Source of the DNA: an uncultured Lachnospiraceae bacterium
Lineage (GTDB): Bacteria; Bacillota; Clostridia; Lachnospirales; Lachnospiraceae
Direction: 5' to 3'
Assembly (NCBI GenBank): GCA_947624875.1
Contig: CANQMA010000011.1
Location: 1 to 44,574 of the forward strand
Length of the DNA: 44,574 bases
Shown: in pieces, positions 8,285 to 16,652 of the stretch
How the letters are laid out: every line of letters starts with the position of its first letter
Numbering within the stretch: position 1 is the stretch's first letter
Made by a program: the position numbers and the translations under genes
The notes under the pieces: generated by a model
What the model saw: only the letters and a program-made list of their open reading frames with translations
Told to the model about the DNA's origin: nothing
Databases searched by the model: none

Positions 8285-9266
8285 CACCAAGATGTTGAAA
8301 AGCAAGACTTGTCGCAACCCTTCCTTTCGGGGTTCTCTGAATCAGTCCATTTTGCAAAAGATACGGCTCATAGACATCTTCAATTGTCCCGGAATCTTCC
8401 CCCAGCGCAGCTGCAAGGGTGTCCACGCCGACCGGTCCGCCGGAAAATTTATAGATGATTGTTTCGAGAATGCTTCTGTCTCCTTTATCCAGACCAATTT
8501 TATCTACTTCAAGAAGATCAAGCGCTGTTTTTGCCACCTGCTCTGTGATAACGCCATCATATCGAACCTGCGCAAAATCGCGCACCCTCTTTAACAGTCT
8601 GTTTGCCAGTCTCGGGGTACCTCTCGAACGTCTCGCCAACTCATCAGCGCCCCGGTCATCAATCTGAACATCCAGAACCTGGGCCGAACGTAAGATAATC
8701 TGTTTTAATTCCGGAATGGTATAAAATTCCAATTTATTGATTACCCCGAACCGGTCCCTTAACGGTGCAGTCAGCAATCCGGCTCTGGTCGTCGCGCCAA
8801 CCAGCGTGAATTTAGGAATTTCAAGACGGATAGCGTGTGCGCTCTGTCCTTTTCCAATCATAATATCAATCGAGTAATCTTCCATCGCCGGATAGAGCAC
8901 CTCTTCGACCTGACGATTCAATCGATGAATTTCATCAATGAAAAGCACATCCCCCGGTGACAGATTATTTAAGATTGCCGCCATTTCGCCCGGTTTTTCA
9001 ATTGCCGGCCCGGATGTCGTCTTAATATTGACGCCCATTTCTGAGGCAATAATTGTGGCGAGCGTCGTTTTTCCAAGACCCGGAGGCCCATAAAGCAACA
9101 CATGGTCTAACGGTTCCATTCTGGACTTTGCCGCTTCAATAAATATTTTTAGATTGTTTTTTACTTTTTCCTGTCCCACATATTGGTTTAGAAAAGCCGG
9201 TCGGAGACTGCTTTCTATCAACTGGTCTTCCGCAGTCACTTCCGTCTGAATCATTCTCTTTTCCAT
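8268..9266 (-). CDS. ruvB: Holliday junction branch migration DNA helicase RuvB
   Basis: RuvB is the hexameric AAA+ motor that, with RuvA, drives branch migration of Holliday junctions. The 332-aa protein has RuvB hallmarks: Walker [10 protein letters not shown] at residues 60-68, a DEIHR Walker B, the sensor region GATTRAG, and a C-terminal winged-helix ending near RTPKGR. ATG 9266 is preferred because AAAGGG lies 8 nt upstream; the longer reading begins with a TTG only 2 nt from that site. It follows ruvA closely as an ruvAB operon. I see no LexA box upstream of the pair. Confidence 0.96.
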   Translation of the reverse strand: MEKRMIQTEVTAEDQLIESSLRPAFLNQYVGQEKVKNNLKIFIEAAKSRMEPLDHVLLYGPPGLGKTTLATIIASEMGVNIKTTSGPAIEKPGEMAAILNNLSPGDVLFIDEIHRLNRQVEEVLYPAMEDYSIDIMIGKGQSAHAIRLEIPKFTLVGATTRAGLLTAPLRDRFGVINKLEFYTIPELKQIILRSAQVLDVQIDDRGADELARRSRGTPRLANRLLKRVRDFAQVRYDGVITEQVAKTALDLLEVDKIGLDKGDRSILETIIYKFSGGPVGVDTLAAALGEDSGTIEDVYEPYLLQNGLIQRTPKGRVATSLAFQHLGVEKTE

Positions 9267-9287
9267 TGGCAAAACCCTTTCTTATCG

Positions 9288-9881
9288 CTAAAAGATGTGT
9301 TTTAGCACTTCTTTTAATAAATCTTCCGTTTCCATTTCCTGTGAATTTTCAACTGACTTCAATGCATCTCTGGCAGAACTTTGGGAATATCCCAGAGAGA
9401 CTAGCGCCTCGAGAACGTCACTCTGCGCCTGCGTCATTGATAAGGAAACAGCCTGCGGCTGTATCGTGTCAATCATTTCGTCAAAATCCACTTTGTCTTT
9501 CAATTCCAAAATAATCTTCTGCGCTGTTTTGTTTCCAATTCCCGGCGCTTTCGAAATCGCCTTTGAGTCGCCGGATAGAATCGCTATCTGCAGCGCTTCA
9601 CCCGGACATGCTGAAATAATAGAGAGGCCTCCCTTCGGTCCCACTCCGCTGACACCCAGCAGAAGCCTGTACATCTGGAGCGATTCCGGTGAAAGAAATC
9701 CAAACAGCTGCATGGCATCTTCGCGAACATTCAGATAAGTGTAAATTTTCACTTCATCTTTAATGCTTAATACTTCCAGATCACTCTGTGGCATATAAAT
9801 CTGAAAGCCGATTCCATTCTGCTCTACAACAATATTGTCTGTATCTATAAAATCAATCCTCCCTTTTATGTACGCAATCAT
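9288..9881 (-). CDS. ruvA: Holliday junction branch migration protein RuvA
   Basis: RuvA binds the four-way junction and loads RuvB. The 197-aa length and three-domain organisation fit: an N-terminal OB fold beginning MIAYIKGRI (about 1-62), a central double helix-hairpin-helix region (GVSGVGPKG at about 75-83 and PGIGNKTAQKIILELKDK at about 110-127), and a C-terminal three-helix RuvB-binding domain (about 148-197). ATG start behind GGGAG. First gene of the ruvAB unit, with a candidate promoter just upstream. Confidence 0.95.
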   Translation of the reverse strand: MIAYIKGRIDFIDTDNIVVEQNGIGFQIYMPQSDLEVLSIKDEVKIYTYLNVREDAMQLFGFLSPESLQMYRLLLGVSGVGPKGGLSIISACPGEALQIAILSGDSKAISKAPGIGNKTAQKIILELKDKVDFDEMIDTIQPQAVSLSMTQAQSDVLEALVSLGYSQSSARDALKSVENSQEMETEDLLKEVLKHIF

Positions 9882-9916
9882 TTTTTGACTCCCAATTCAT
9901 TATTGATAACGAAAAT

Positions 9917-9946
9917 ATTTTAACATAACTAAAGCATAATTAGCAA
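9917..9946 (-). promoter_or_regulatory. Candidate promoter of ruvAB
   Basis: Minus strand TTGCTA (9941-9946), 18-bp spacer, TAAAAT (9917-9922). No LexA-type GAAC-N4-GTTC palindrome is present nearby. Confidence 0.4.
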
Positions 9947-9952
9947 GAACAG

Positions 9953-10006
9953 AAAAAAGAGGAGATGCCATCTATCCTGATTTGGATATAATGCTGCACT
10001 CCTCTT
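9953..10006 (-). terminator. Terminator after the GerA/SpoVAF-type gene
   Basis: Minus strand AAGAGGAG pairs perfectly with CTCCTCTT; the interior can pair further around ATCC/GGAT. The T tract (TTTTTT) follows at once. Confidence 0.85.
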
Positions 10007-10015
10007 GAAAATTCA

Positions 10016-11434
10016 TTATCGCTTTGTTTTAATCGACACTCTGAAAAAACGTTCCAAAAACTCTTTTCCATGAAATGGAAATAACGGTGCAATATAACTG
10101 GTCTGCGCAATTGTTTTGTTGCACACAATGGCCAGCACCGCCACGATACACCCGGCTATAAATCCCCATAACCCAAATAATTGTGTCAAAATCAGGGCTA
10201 TCACGCGCAGAAATTTAATGGAATAGGCAAGTTCATAGTTTTCATGTGTGAAATTTGCAATCGCCACAACTGCCATATACAGCATGGTATGCGCATTGAA
10301 CCATCCGGTCTGTACAGCATAATCTCCAATCACGATTGCTGCAATTAAACTTAAGGGTGTATTTAATGTGCTCGGCGTATTGATCGCCGCCAGCTTCAGA
10401 CCGTCTATTGCGAGTTCCAGAAGCATAAGCTGCCAGAAAATCGGAACATAATCAATCTGATTCACCCGTGTGAAAGCAAGCCAGTCCGGAACAAAATCCG
10501 GATGATTCACAAATAATAAAAACAACGGCGTAAGCACAAACGATACCAATGCCATAAACGTCCTGGCAAGCCTTAGATAAGTCCCGGTAACCGGCGGGAA
10601 ATAATAATCGTCCGCTTCTTCTATGACGTCAAATATCGTTGTTGGAAGAAGCATTGCCGATGGAGAATTATCCACTAAAATAGCAATCTGTCCTTCCAAA
10701 ATTTCCGCCGCCGCCGTATCCGGACGCTCTGTATACCGGAATTTTGGAAATGGGTTAAACCAGTGGCCTTTATGCAGGCACTCGGAAAGACTTTCCTGAT
10801 TCATCGGAAGTGCATCAATCTTTATTTCTGAAAGATTCTTTTTAATGCGCGCAAGGAGCGCCTGGTCTACCCGGTCAGCCATATAGCAGATTGCAATGTC
10901 TGTGCGGGAACTTTCTCCAACCCGGACAATTTCACACATATAGTCTGTACTTCGGATTCTCCGGCGGATCAACGCCGTATTAAAAACAATTGTTTCAACA
11001 AAGCCGTCTCTGGAGCCGCGCAGAACTTTATATTTTTCCGGCTCTGCAACTGTTCGCGCCGGATATTCTCTTGTATCAATCAGAATTGCCTGCTGATAAC
11101 CATCTACTAAAAGGCAGGTGACGCCGGATAAAATGGACGTGATCACCTGATATTCATCTCCATATAAATCTACTTCGATATATGGGATATGATCATCTGC
11201 AAACTGTTGGGGAGTCTTATCCATATCTTCCGGTTTGACCTGATACAGACTATCCTCAATCCGCTGCATAATTCCTTCTTCGCAGAAACCGTTGATGAAA
11301 TAAAATACAGCCGCTCTTCCGCCAATCGTCGTCTGCTTTTTTAATAAATCAAAACTGTCCTGTACCCGCAGCATCCGGTCAATTTTTTCCACATCCTGGA
11401 CGAAATTGCCGGTTATAAATTTTTGAACTTCCAT
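10016..11434 (-). CDS. GerA-family spore germination protein, SpoVAF-like
   Basis: GerA-family proteins are inner-spore-membrane components; GerAA-type subunits form germinant-gated ion channels, and SpoVAF accompanies the SpoVA dipicolinate channel. The 472-aa protein has a soluble N-terminal part (about 1-270) with family signatures (IAICYMADRVD, GQIAILVDNSPSAMLLPT) and four or five membrane segments near the C-terminus. The N-terminus (GGRAAVFYFINGFC) looks closer to SpoVAF than to GerAA, but this is by eye. No GerB- or GerC-type partner lies next to it, unlike gerA operons. Start ATG 11434 with GAGG 8 nt upstream, instead of the reading to 11452. Expression in the forespore is expected from the family; I cannot point to a convincing sigma-G promoter. 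Confidence 0.85.
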   Translation of the reverse strand: MEVQKFITGNFVQDVEKIDRMLRVQDSFDLLKKQTTIGGRAAVFYFINGFCEEGIMQRIEDSLYQVKPEDMDKTPQQFADDHIPYIEVDLYGDEYQVITSILSGVTCLLVDGYQQAILIDTREYPARTVAEPEKYKVLRGSRDGFVETIVFNTALIRRRIRSTDYMCEIVRVGESSRTDIAICYMADRVDQALLARIKKNLSEIKIDALPMNQESLSECLHKGHWFNPFPKFRYTERPDTAAAEILEGQIAILVDNSPSAMLLPTTIFDVIEEADDYYFPPVTGTYLRLARTFMALVSFVLTPLFLLFVNHPDFVPDWLAFTRVNQIDYVPIFWQLMLLELAIDGLKLAAINTPSTLNTPLSLIAAIVIGDYAVQTGWFNAHTMLYMAVVAIANFTHENYELAYSIKFLRVIALILTQLFGLWGFIAGCIVAVLAIVCNKTIAQTSYIAPLFPFHGKEFLERFFRVSIKTKR

Positions 11435-11444
11435 ATAACATACC

Positions 11445-11461
11445 TCACACAATTAGTGTGA
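11445..11461 (-). promoter_or_regulatory. Hairpin touching the ribosome binding site of the GerA/SpoVAF-type gene
   Basis: TCACAC-AATTA-GTGTGA, a perfect 6-bp stem with 5-nt loop. Its 3' arm on the minus strand includes the GA of the GAGG Shine-Dalgarno (11443-11446), so it could lower translation. Function is inferred. Confidence 0.4.
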
Positions 11462-11498
11462 ACAGATATAGGAAATTTATGAGAAATCTGTAATGATT

Positions 11499-12284
11499 TT
11501 ATAATTGTTCAATCACTTTTTTCGGACATTTTTCTGCACAGATACCACATTTTTGACATTTTTCCTGATGGATCCATGCAAGATTATATTCAAATTCTAC
11601 CGCATCATGCGGACAGTTTTTCGCACAAATACCACAGCCGATACACCCGGCGCTGCATGCAGACATCACATCTCTTCCTTTATCCTTCGAAGAACATTTC
11701 ACCATATACTTTGTGTCTGATGGAATAATGGAAATCAGTCCTTTCGGACAGGCGCTGACACATTTCCCACATGCCTTACACCTGATTGGATCGACAACTG
11801 CCTTTCCATTTTCGATATGGATTGCGTCAAATTCGCATACCTGAACGCAGGAGCCCAGCCCAAGACATCCGTACCCACATGCTTTCGCTCCGCCTCCGGG
11901 AATGTTCACCGCGTCCTGGCAGGATAAATTGCCGTAATAATTGTATTTTTCTTTTGCCTTGTCGCAGTCGCCGTTACAGGATACATAGGCAGTTTTTGGA
12001 ACAATTTCCGCTTCTACTCCCATAATCTCAGAGATTATTTTTGCTGTCTCTGCACCTCCGACCGGACACGCGGCCGGATCGCTTTTTCCACTTGCGATTG
12101 CAGCCGCAAGACCATCACAGCCGGGATATCCGCATCCGCCACAGTTATTTCCGGGAAGTGCTTCCCGGATTGCAACTTCCTTTTCATTTGTCTCCACCGC
12201 AAAAACTCTGCCGGCAATACTTAATGCGATTCCTATCAGCAATCCCACGCCTCCGACAACGATTACCGCATATAAAATCTCCAT
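11499..12284 (-). CDS. rnfB: Rnf complex subunit RnfB (ferredoxin-accepting iron-sulfur subunit)
   Basis: RnfB receives electrons from reduced ferredoxin at the start of the Rnf chain. One N-terminal membrane helix (about 3-27) anchors it. A C48-C51-C56-C73 Fe-S domain follows (NNCGGCGYPGC). The C-terminal half has four ferredoxin-like CxxCxxCxxxCP-type stretches, starting near C136, C169, C214 and C243, so up to five 4Fe-4S clusters are possible. The 261-aa length fits clostridial RnfB, which is richer in clusters than proteobacterial RsxB. Last gene of rnfCDGEAB, 11 nt after rnfA; ATG behind AGGAGG. I see no clear terminator after it. Confidence 0.95.
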   Translation of the reverse strand: MEILYAVIVVGGVGLLIGIALSIAGRVFAVETNEKEVAIREALPGNNCGGCGYPGCDGLAAAIASGKSDPAACPVGGAETAKIISEIMGVEAEIVPKTAYVSCNGDCDKAKEKYNYYGNLSCQDAVNIPGGGAKACGYGCLGLGSCVQVCEFDAIHIENGKAVVDPIRCKACGKCVSACPKGLISIIPSDTKYMVKCSSKDKGRDVMSACSAGCIGCGICAKNCPHDAVEFEYNLAWIHQEKCQKCGICAEKCPKKVIEQL

Positions 12285-12295
12285 CCGCTTCCTCC

Positions 12296-12871
12296 TTATA
12301 TCAACCCGGTAAATCCGGTAAATGCGATTGCCATCAGTCCCGATGCGACCAGTACCATTGGCGTTCCCCGAAACGCTTTCGGAATCTGATTATGCTCTGA
12401 TTTTTCCCGGATACCTGCCAAAATCACAATGGCAATCAAAAATCCAACAGAAGTGCCAAGAGAACATGCCATACTCTCCCAAAAACCGTATCCGTCGTCA
12501 ATATTGGAAATTGCCACGCCCAAAACCGCACAATTTGTTGTAATTAACGGTAAATAAACGCCAAGTGCTTCATAAAGCGGCTTGATGAATTTTTTTAAAA
12601 TCATTTCCACCAGCTGCACCAGCGCCGCGATTACCAGAATAAAGACAATCGTTTGAAGGTACTCTAAGTGAAAAGCAGCTAAGACGCCATAATAAATGCC
12701 GTAAGTAACCGCTGAAGCAATCATAATGACAAAGATTACAGCCGCTCCCATTCCGGCAGCCGTATCTGTCTTTTTTGATACACCTAAAAATGGACAAAGC
12801 CCTAAAAACTGGCTTAAGACAACATTATTGATTAAAGCTGCAGCAACAGCAATTAATAACAACTGTACCAT
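12296..12871 (-). CDS. rnfA: Rnf complex subunit RnfA
   Basis: A 191-aa integral membrane subunit with six predicted helices. RnfA and RnfE form an inverted-topology pair that holds an intramembrane 2Fe-2S cluster at their interface. The expected cysteines are present: C26 in LGLCPFLG and C114 in TTNCAVLG. The ATG directly abuts the rnfE stop codon (TAAATG), and GGAGGTGG lies inside the end of rnfE, indicating translational coupling. Confidence 0.96.
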   Translation of the reverse strand: MVQLLLIAVAAALINNVVLSQFLGLCPFLGVSKKTDTAAGMGAAVIFVIMIASAVTYGIYYGVLAAFHLEYLQTIVFILVIAALVQLVEMILKKFIKPLYEALGVYLPLITTNCAVLGVAISNIDDGYGFWESMACSLGTSVGFLIAIVILAGIREKSEHNQIPKAFRGTPMVLVASGLMAIAFTGFTGLI

Positions 12872-13558
12872 TTATGCCACCTCCTTATCATCGGGGCTGT
12901 CAGCGCCATCCGCTCCGCATCCCGTACATCCTTCACAGCCCTGTTCACAATGAAGTCTGCGCGGATTCTTTCCGTGTTTCATACGGATATAATTTTGTAT
13001 GGCAATCAGTGCCGCAAGAACAAAAAATGCTCCCGGCGCCATTACAAAAATGCCAATACCGTCCCATCCCGGAATCGAAACTCCTAAAATTGTGCCTGCA
13101 CCGATGATTTCACGAAAGGCTCCCAACAGGGAAAGAGCAATCGTAAATCCGAGTCCCATTCCGATACCATCGAATACGGAAAGGAGTACCGGATTTTTGG
13201 AAGCATAACTTTCCGCTCTTCCTAAAATAATACAGTTTACAACAATCAATGGAATGTAAATACCGAGAGATTTGTTTAACGACGGAAGGTAAGCCTCCAG
13301 TAAAAACTGTAAAATCGTCACAAAACTGGCAACAATCACAATGAAAGCCGGCACACGTACCCCGTTTGGAATCATCTTTCTAAGAAGGGAAATCACAAAG
13401 TTGGACATCACAAGTACTGCCATCGTGCTGAGTCCCATCCCCGCGCCGTTAATCATTGAAGAGGTGACTGCAAGCGTCGGACACATTCCAAGAATTAATA
13501 CAAAGGTAGGGTTTTCTTTGACAATCCCATTCCATAACCGTTCAAGATATTTATTCAT
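12872..13558 (-). CDS. rnfE: Rnf complex subunit RnfE with a four-cysteine C-terminal tail
   Basis: Membrane partner of RnfA: six hydrophobic segments and the conserved intramembrane cluster cysteines C26 (LGMCPTLA) and C109 (VVNCIILGRAE). Length from ATG 13558 is 228 aa, longer than minimal RnfE. The extra hydrophilic tail after the last helix (about 193-228) carries C204-x3-C208-x2-C211-x2-C214 and then an acidic end. This spacing could bind a metal or an Fe-S cluster; I do not know a defined role. The start is set by GGGAGGTGA 5 nt upstream and overlaps the end of rnfG by 8 bp; the longer reading to 13612 is a shadow inside rnfG. Confidence 0.94.
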   Translation of the reverse strand: MNKYLERLWNGIVKENPTFVLILGMCPTLAVTSSMINGAGMGLSTMAVLVMSNFVISLLRKMIPNGVRVPAFIVIVASFVTILQFLLEAYLPSLNKSLGIYIPLIVVNCIILGRAESYASKNPVLLSVFDGIGMGLGFTIALSLLGAFREIIGAGTILGVSIPGWDGIGIFVMAPGAFFVLAALIAIQNYIRMKHGKNPRRLHCEQGCEGCTGCGADGADSPDDKEVA

Positions 13559-14204
13559 TGAGATCACCTCCCTGACAGTAATCTGCGCAAAGCAACGCAG
13601 CGTTGACACCATGCGTTACCGCATTGGTCGTTATTGTCGCTGAACTGATTGCATCAATTTCGTTTTCAGCGGCCGCCCCATTTTTTGTATATACAAAATA
13701 ATCGGCTTTTTTGTCCTGGAACTGATTTCTAAAAGACTCCTCATCTGCCTTCATGCCCAGTCCCGGCGTTTCACTCAGAGACAAAAATGAAATTCCTTTT
13801 ACCGTTTTGTCCTTTAAAATCCCCACAGTCATTTGCAGGCTTCCGTCATAGGCTTCATAATCTGTTACGGTCACAATGATTCCAATCTCATCTCCGTTTT
13901 TATCTGTGGCGGAGACAACCTCATTGATTTCCCCTTTATAAGAATTCATGACAGAAATCTGATTTTCACTTTCATTTTTCTTGATCTGCTCTGCAATTTT
14001 CTGATTTAATTTTTCATAGTTCAGATGATCGACTTTTTGGTACCCGTCCATTTGCGGCATGACAGCCTGGTACGCGTCCATCTGAATCTTTTCTTCCTGC
14101 ATTTTTCTGGGTTCCTTCGTCACCTCATAGACAAATCCGAGTCCAAGCCCTGCGATCAGTGTGATGGCAAATAATATCAGGGTATCTTTCAACATTTTAT
14201 TCAT
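13551..14204 (-). CDS. rnfG: Rnf complex subunit RnfG (covalent FMN subunit)
   Basis: RnfG carries a covalently bound FMN and relays electrons to the membrane part of Rnf. The 217-aa protein has an N-terminal membrane anchor (about 8-28), an extracytoplasmic FMN-binding domain, and the flavinylation motif D184-A-I-S-S-A-T190, with T190 the predicted acceptor threonine. The FMN must be attached by an ApbE-type flavin transferase, which is not encoded in this window. ATG 14204 follows GAGGAGGG; the longer reading to 14231 runs into rnfD. Confidence 0.94.
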   Translation of the reverse strand: MNKMLKDTLILFAITLIAGLGLGFVYEVTKEPRKMQEEKIQMDAYQAVMPQMDGYQKVDHLNYEKLNQKIAEQIKKNESENQISVMNSYKGEINEVVSATDKNGDEIGIIVTVTDYEAYDGSLQMTVGILKDKTVKGISFLSLSETPGLGMKADEESFRNQFQDKKADYFVYTKNGAAAENEIDAISSATITTNAVTHGVNAALLCADYCQGGDLNE

Positions 14205-14205
14205 A

Positions 14206-15174
14206 TTATTTCCCTCCTCTTGCAACACCAAACGCTCTTGGTATGGTATATTTTTCGATTAATGGGACAAGCAGATTACAAAAGATAATCGCAAACGAAA
14301 CGCCTTCTGCATTTGCACCAAACGTTCTGAAAAGCGCTGTCAGCAGTCCCAGACAGATTCCAAATAAATAACGTCCCCTTTTCGTAATAGGCGATGTCGC
14401 ATAATCCGTAGCCATAAAAAATGCGCCAAAAATCAATCCGCCGCCGAAAAGGTGCGCTGCCAGAAATGATACGTCCGTACTTCCATTGAACAGCAAAATG
14501 CAGATACAAAATACAAGAAGATATGTAAGTGGAATTCTCAGATCAATAACTTTTCGGACAACGAGATAAATGGCGCCGATTAGTAATGCAATCACGCTGG
14601 TCTCACCGATTGTTCCCGCATAATTTCCAAGGAGCAGATTCGAAACCGGCGTAATCATTTCCCCGGAATTTTTCAACGCAGTCAGCGGCGTTGCGCTGGA
14701 TACTGCATCCGTCAGATTTCTTGGAAAAAAGGCAGTCATATCTGCCGCAAAGGACAGAGACAGAAAACATCTCGCTCCAAGCGCCGGATTCATAAAATTC
14801 TGACCAAGTCCGCCAAACAGCTGCTTTACAATAACAATCGCAAAGGCTCCGCCGAGAACCGCTTTCCAAAAAGGAAAGGTACACGGAAGATTCAGCGCTA
14901 AAATCATTCCGGTAACAACTGCGCTCAGATCCGAGAGCGTCGTCTCGCGTTTTGTAATTTTTTCAAAAACATATTCTGAAAGCATACAGGAAGCAATCGT
15001 TAAAACAAGCAGCATTGCTGCTCTGATACCATATTTGACCCCGAACAGATCGGCAGCATTATAAATCCCATAAGCCGCTGCAGGAACCATGGCGATGATG
15101 ACGTCCCGCATAATGGTCTGCGTCGTTGTTTTCGTTTTCACATGGGGGCTTGAAGATACATTATACATTTTCAT
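14206..15174 (-). CDS. rnfD: Rnf complex subunit RnfD (covalent FMN subunit)
   Basis: A polytopic membrane protein (322 aa, about nine or ten helices) that carries a second covalent FMN. The motif D156-A-V-S-S-A-T162-P-L-T matches the flavinylation consensus Dxx(s/t)gAT. It is adjacent to rnfC, whose stop codon overlaps its ribosome binding region (GGGTAAGGTG). Possible starts are GTG 15177, ATG 15174 and ATG 15168; I take 15174 as best placed behind AAAGGG. Its end abuts the rnfG start. Confidence 0.94.
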   Translation of the reverse strand: MKMYNVSSSPHVKTKTTTQTIMRDVIIAMVPAAAYGIYNAADLFGVKYGIRAAMLLVLTIASCMLSEYVFEKITKRETTLSDLSAVVTGMILALNLPCTFPFWKAVLGGAFAIVIVKQLFGGLGQNFMNPALGARCFLSLSFAADMTAFFPRNLTDAVSSATPLTALKNSGEMITPVSNLLLGNYAGTIGETSVIALLIGAIYLVVRKVIDLRIPLTYLLVFCICILLFNGSTDVSFLAAHLFGGGLIFGAFFMATDYATSPITKRGRYLFGICLGLLTALFRTFGANAEGVSFAIIFCNLLVPLIEKYTIPRAFGVARGGK

Positions 15175-15178
15175 CACC

Positions 15179-16492
15179 TTACCCTTTCTTTCGCATTGCT
15201 TGTACTTTTCGCTTCATGGTTCTCACGGACTGGGTAATATTCCGATTTGCAGGACAATTAAAATTACAGGTTCCGCATTCAATACATTCCATTCCATAGA
15301 GTTTTACAAACAGTTCCATGTCATCTGCGTCCGCGGCCTGCGCAAGTTTTGCACAAATGAGCCCTTCCGGACAGACCTGTGCGCATTTTCCACAATTCAT
15401 ACAGTTTGTCTGCTTTGCATGAGCGACGTCGTCTTTTTTAAACGCCAGCAATGCAGAGGATCCTTTCATCACCGGAACGTCTAAAGAAAACAGCGCCTGC
15501 CCCATCATTGGCCCGCCGGACAGTAATTTTTCCACTGTTTCGTCCATTTCGCCCGCTTCCCTGACAATTTGCTCATGGCTCGTTCCAAATGGAACAATGA
15601 AATTTCCGGGATTTTTGATGCCGTCGCCGGAAACCGTAACAATCCGTTCCGTTAACGGCTTATGATATTTTACAGCCTGAAAGATATTGTAGACCGTATC
15701 TACATTATCGACGATGCACCCTGCGTCTGCCGGAAGCATTTTAGAATTGATCTTTCGTTTTGTTACCGCATAAATAATATGTCTTTCTGAACCCTGCGGA
15801 TATTTTGTCTTTAATTCAGCAACCGTAATATCCGGTTCGTTGGCAGTCATTTTTTTGAGTGTCTCCACAACATCCGGTTTATTATTTTCCACAGCGATTA
15901 CGCCTTTCGCATTTTCAAACAGCTGAAGAATAATTTTTAAGCCATCGATTACCTCTTGCGGCTGTTCGACCAATCTTCTGTAATCCGCCGTAATATACGG
16001 TTCACATTCGGCTGCGTTGACAATGACATAATCAATCGCCTTTTCGTCTTTTGGTGTAAGCTTTACATGGGTTGGAAAACAGGCTCCGCCAAGTCCAACA
16101 ACGCCGCAGTCCTTCACTGCTTCACGGATATATTCTTTGCTCCATGGTTCCGGAGACGGGTCATACTTCATCTCTTCATACTGTTTGTCATTTTCAATCA
16201 CGATTGACAACACTTTTGTTCCGCCCGGAACCAGACGCGGTTCAATCTTTTTGACATTGCCGGAAACGGAAGCATGAATGTTTGCGGAAACAAATCCCTG
16301 TGCCTGCGCAATCAACTGTCCTTTCAACACATGTTCTCCAATTTCGACAATTGGTTTTGCCGGCGCGCCGATATGCTGCGCAACCGGAATTACAACTTCA
16401 TCCTCGGGGAAAACCCGCCGTGTGGGACAATCCTTTGCAAGTTCCTTTCCCTCATAAGGATGGACTCCTCCTTTAAAGGTTAAAATAGCCAT
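15179..16492 (-). CDS. rnfC: Rnf complex subunit RnfC (NADH/FMN/Fe-S subunit)
   Basis: RnfC is the cytoplasmic subunit where NAD+ is reduced. The 437-aa protein has an N-terminal RnfC barrel-sandwich region, the nucleotide/FMN-binding segment GLGGACFPTHVKL (about residue 115), and near the C-terminus two 4Fe-4S motifs (CMNCGKCAQVCP and CIECGTCNFNCP). It lacks the long repetitive C-terminal extension of enterobacterial RsxC, as is usual in clostridia. First gene of the rnf operon; ATG behind AAAGGCG, about 40 nt downstream of the predicted transcription start. Rnf couples ferredoxin oxidation to Na+ or H+ export, the main energy-conserving complex of many fermenting Lachnospiraceae. Confidence 0.96.
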   Translation of the reverse strand: MAILTFKGGVHPYEGKELAKDCPTRRVFPEDEVVIPVAQHIGAPAKPIVEIGEHVLKGQLIAQAQGFVSANIHASVSGNVKKIEPRLVPGGTKVLSIVIENDKQYEEMKYDPSPEPWSKEYIREAVKDCGVVGLGGACFPTHVKLTPKDEKAIDYVIVNAAECEPYITADYRRLVEQPQEVIDGLKIILQLFENAKGVIAVENNKPDVVETLKKMTANEPDITVAELKTKYPQGSERHIIYAVTKRKINSKMLPADAGCIVDNVDTVYNIFQAVKYHKPLTERIVTVSGDGIKNPGNFIVPFGTSHEQIVREAGEMDETVEKLLSGGPMMGQALFSLDVPVMKGSSALLAFKKDDVAHAKQTNCMNCGKCAQVCPEGLICAKLAQAADADDMELFVKLYGMECIECGTCNFNCPANRNITQSVRTMKRKVQAMRKKG

Positions 16493-16539
16493 ATTGTTTC
16501 GCCTTTCTTTTTATAAATACTGAGTTACGTCTATTCATT

Positions 16540-16568
16540 ATCATAATACTTTTGTCCATTTTCTTCAA
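16540..16568 (-). promoter_or_regulatory. Candidate promoter of the rnfCDGEAB operon
   Basis: Minus strand TTGAAG (16563-16568), 17-bp spacer, TATGAT (16540-16545). It diverges from the yprB promoter. Confidence 0.5.
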
Positions 16569-16637
16569 TGTCAGCGCCTTGCATTTATGTAAAATTATGT
16601 ATCTTTATTTATAATTTCGTCGAATACCCCTGTTTTA

Positions 16638-16646
16638 TGTTATAAT
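16638..16646 (+). promoter_or_regulatory. Extended -10 promoter of the YprB-like gene
   Basis: TGT-TATAAT, a perfect -10 (16641-16646) with TGn extension; no good -35 at 17 bp. The predicted start falls at about 16653, exactly on the ATG of the gene, implying a leaderless transcript. Confidence 0.6.
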
Positions 16647-16652
16647 AAACAT

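Noticed and set aside
9295-9738. 147-codon plus-strand frame opposite ruvA
   Set aside because: Antisense to ruvA, no ribosome binding site, Ser-rich shadow composition.
9882-9960. LexA box for ruvAB
   Set aside because: No GAAC-N4-GTTC palindrome found upstream of ruvA.
11462-11498. Sigma-G promoter for the GerA/SpoVAF-type gene
   Set aside because: CATAAAT and CACACTA resemble the -10, but no matching -35 lies at 17-18 bp.
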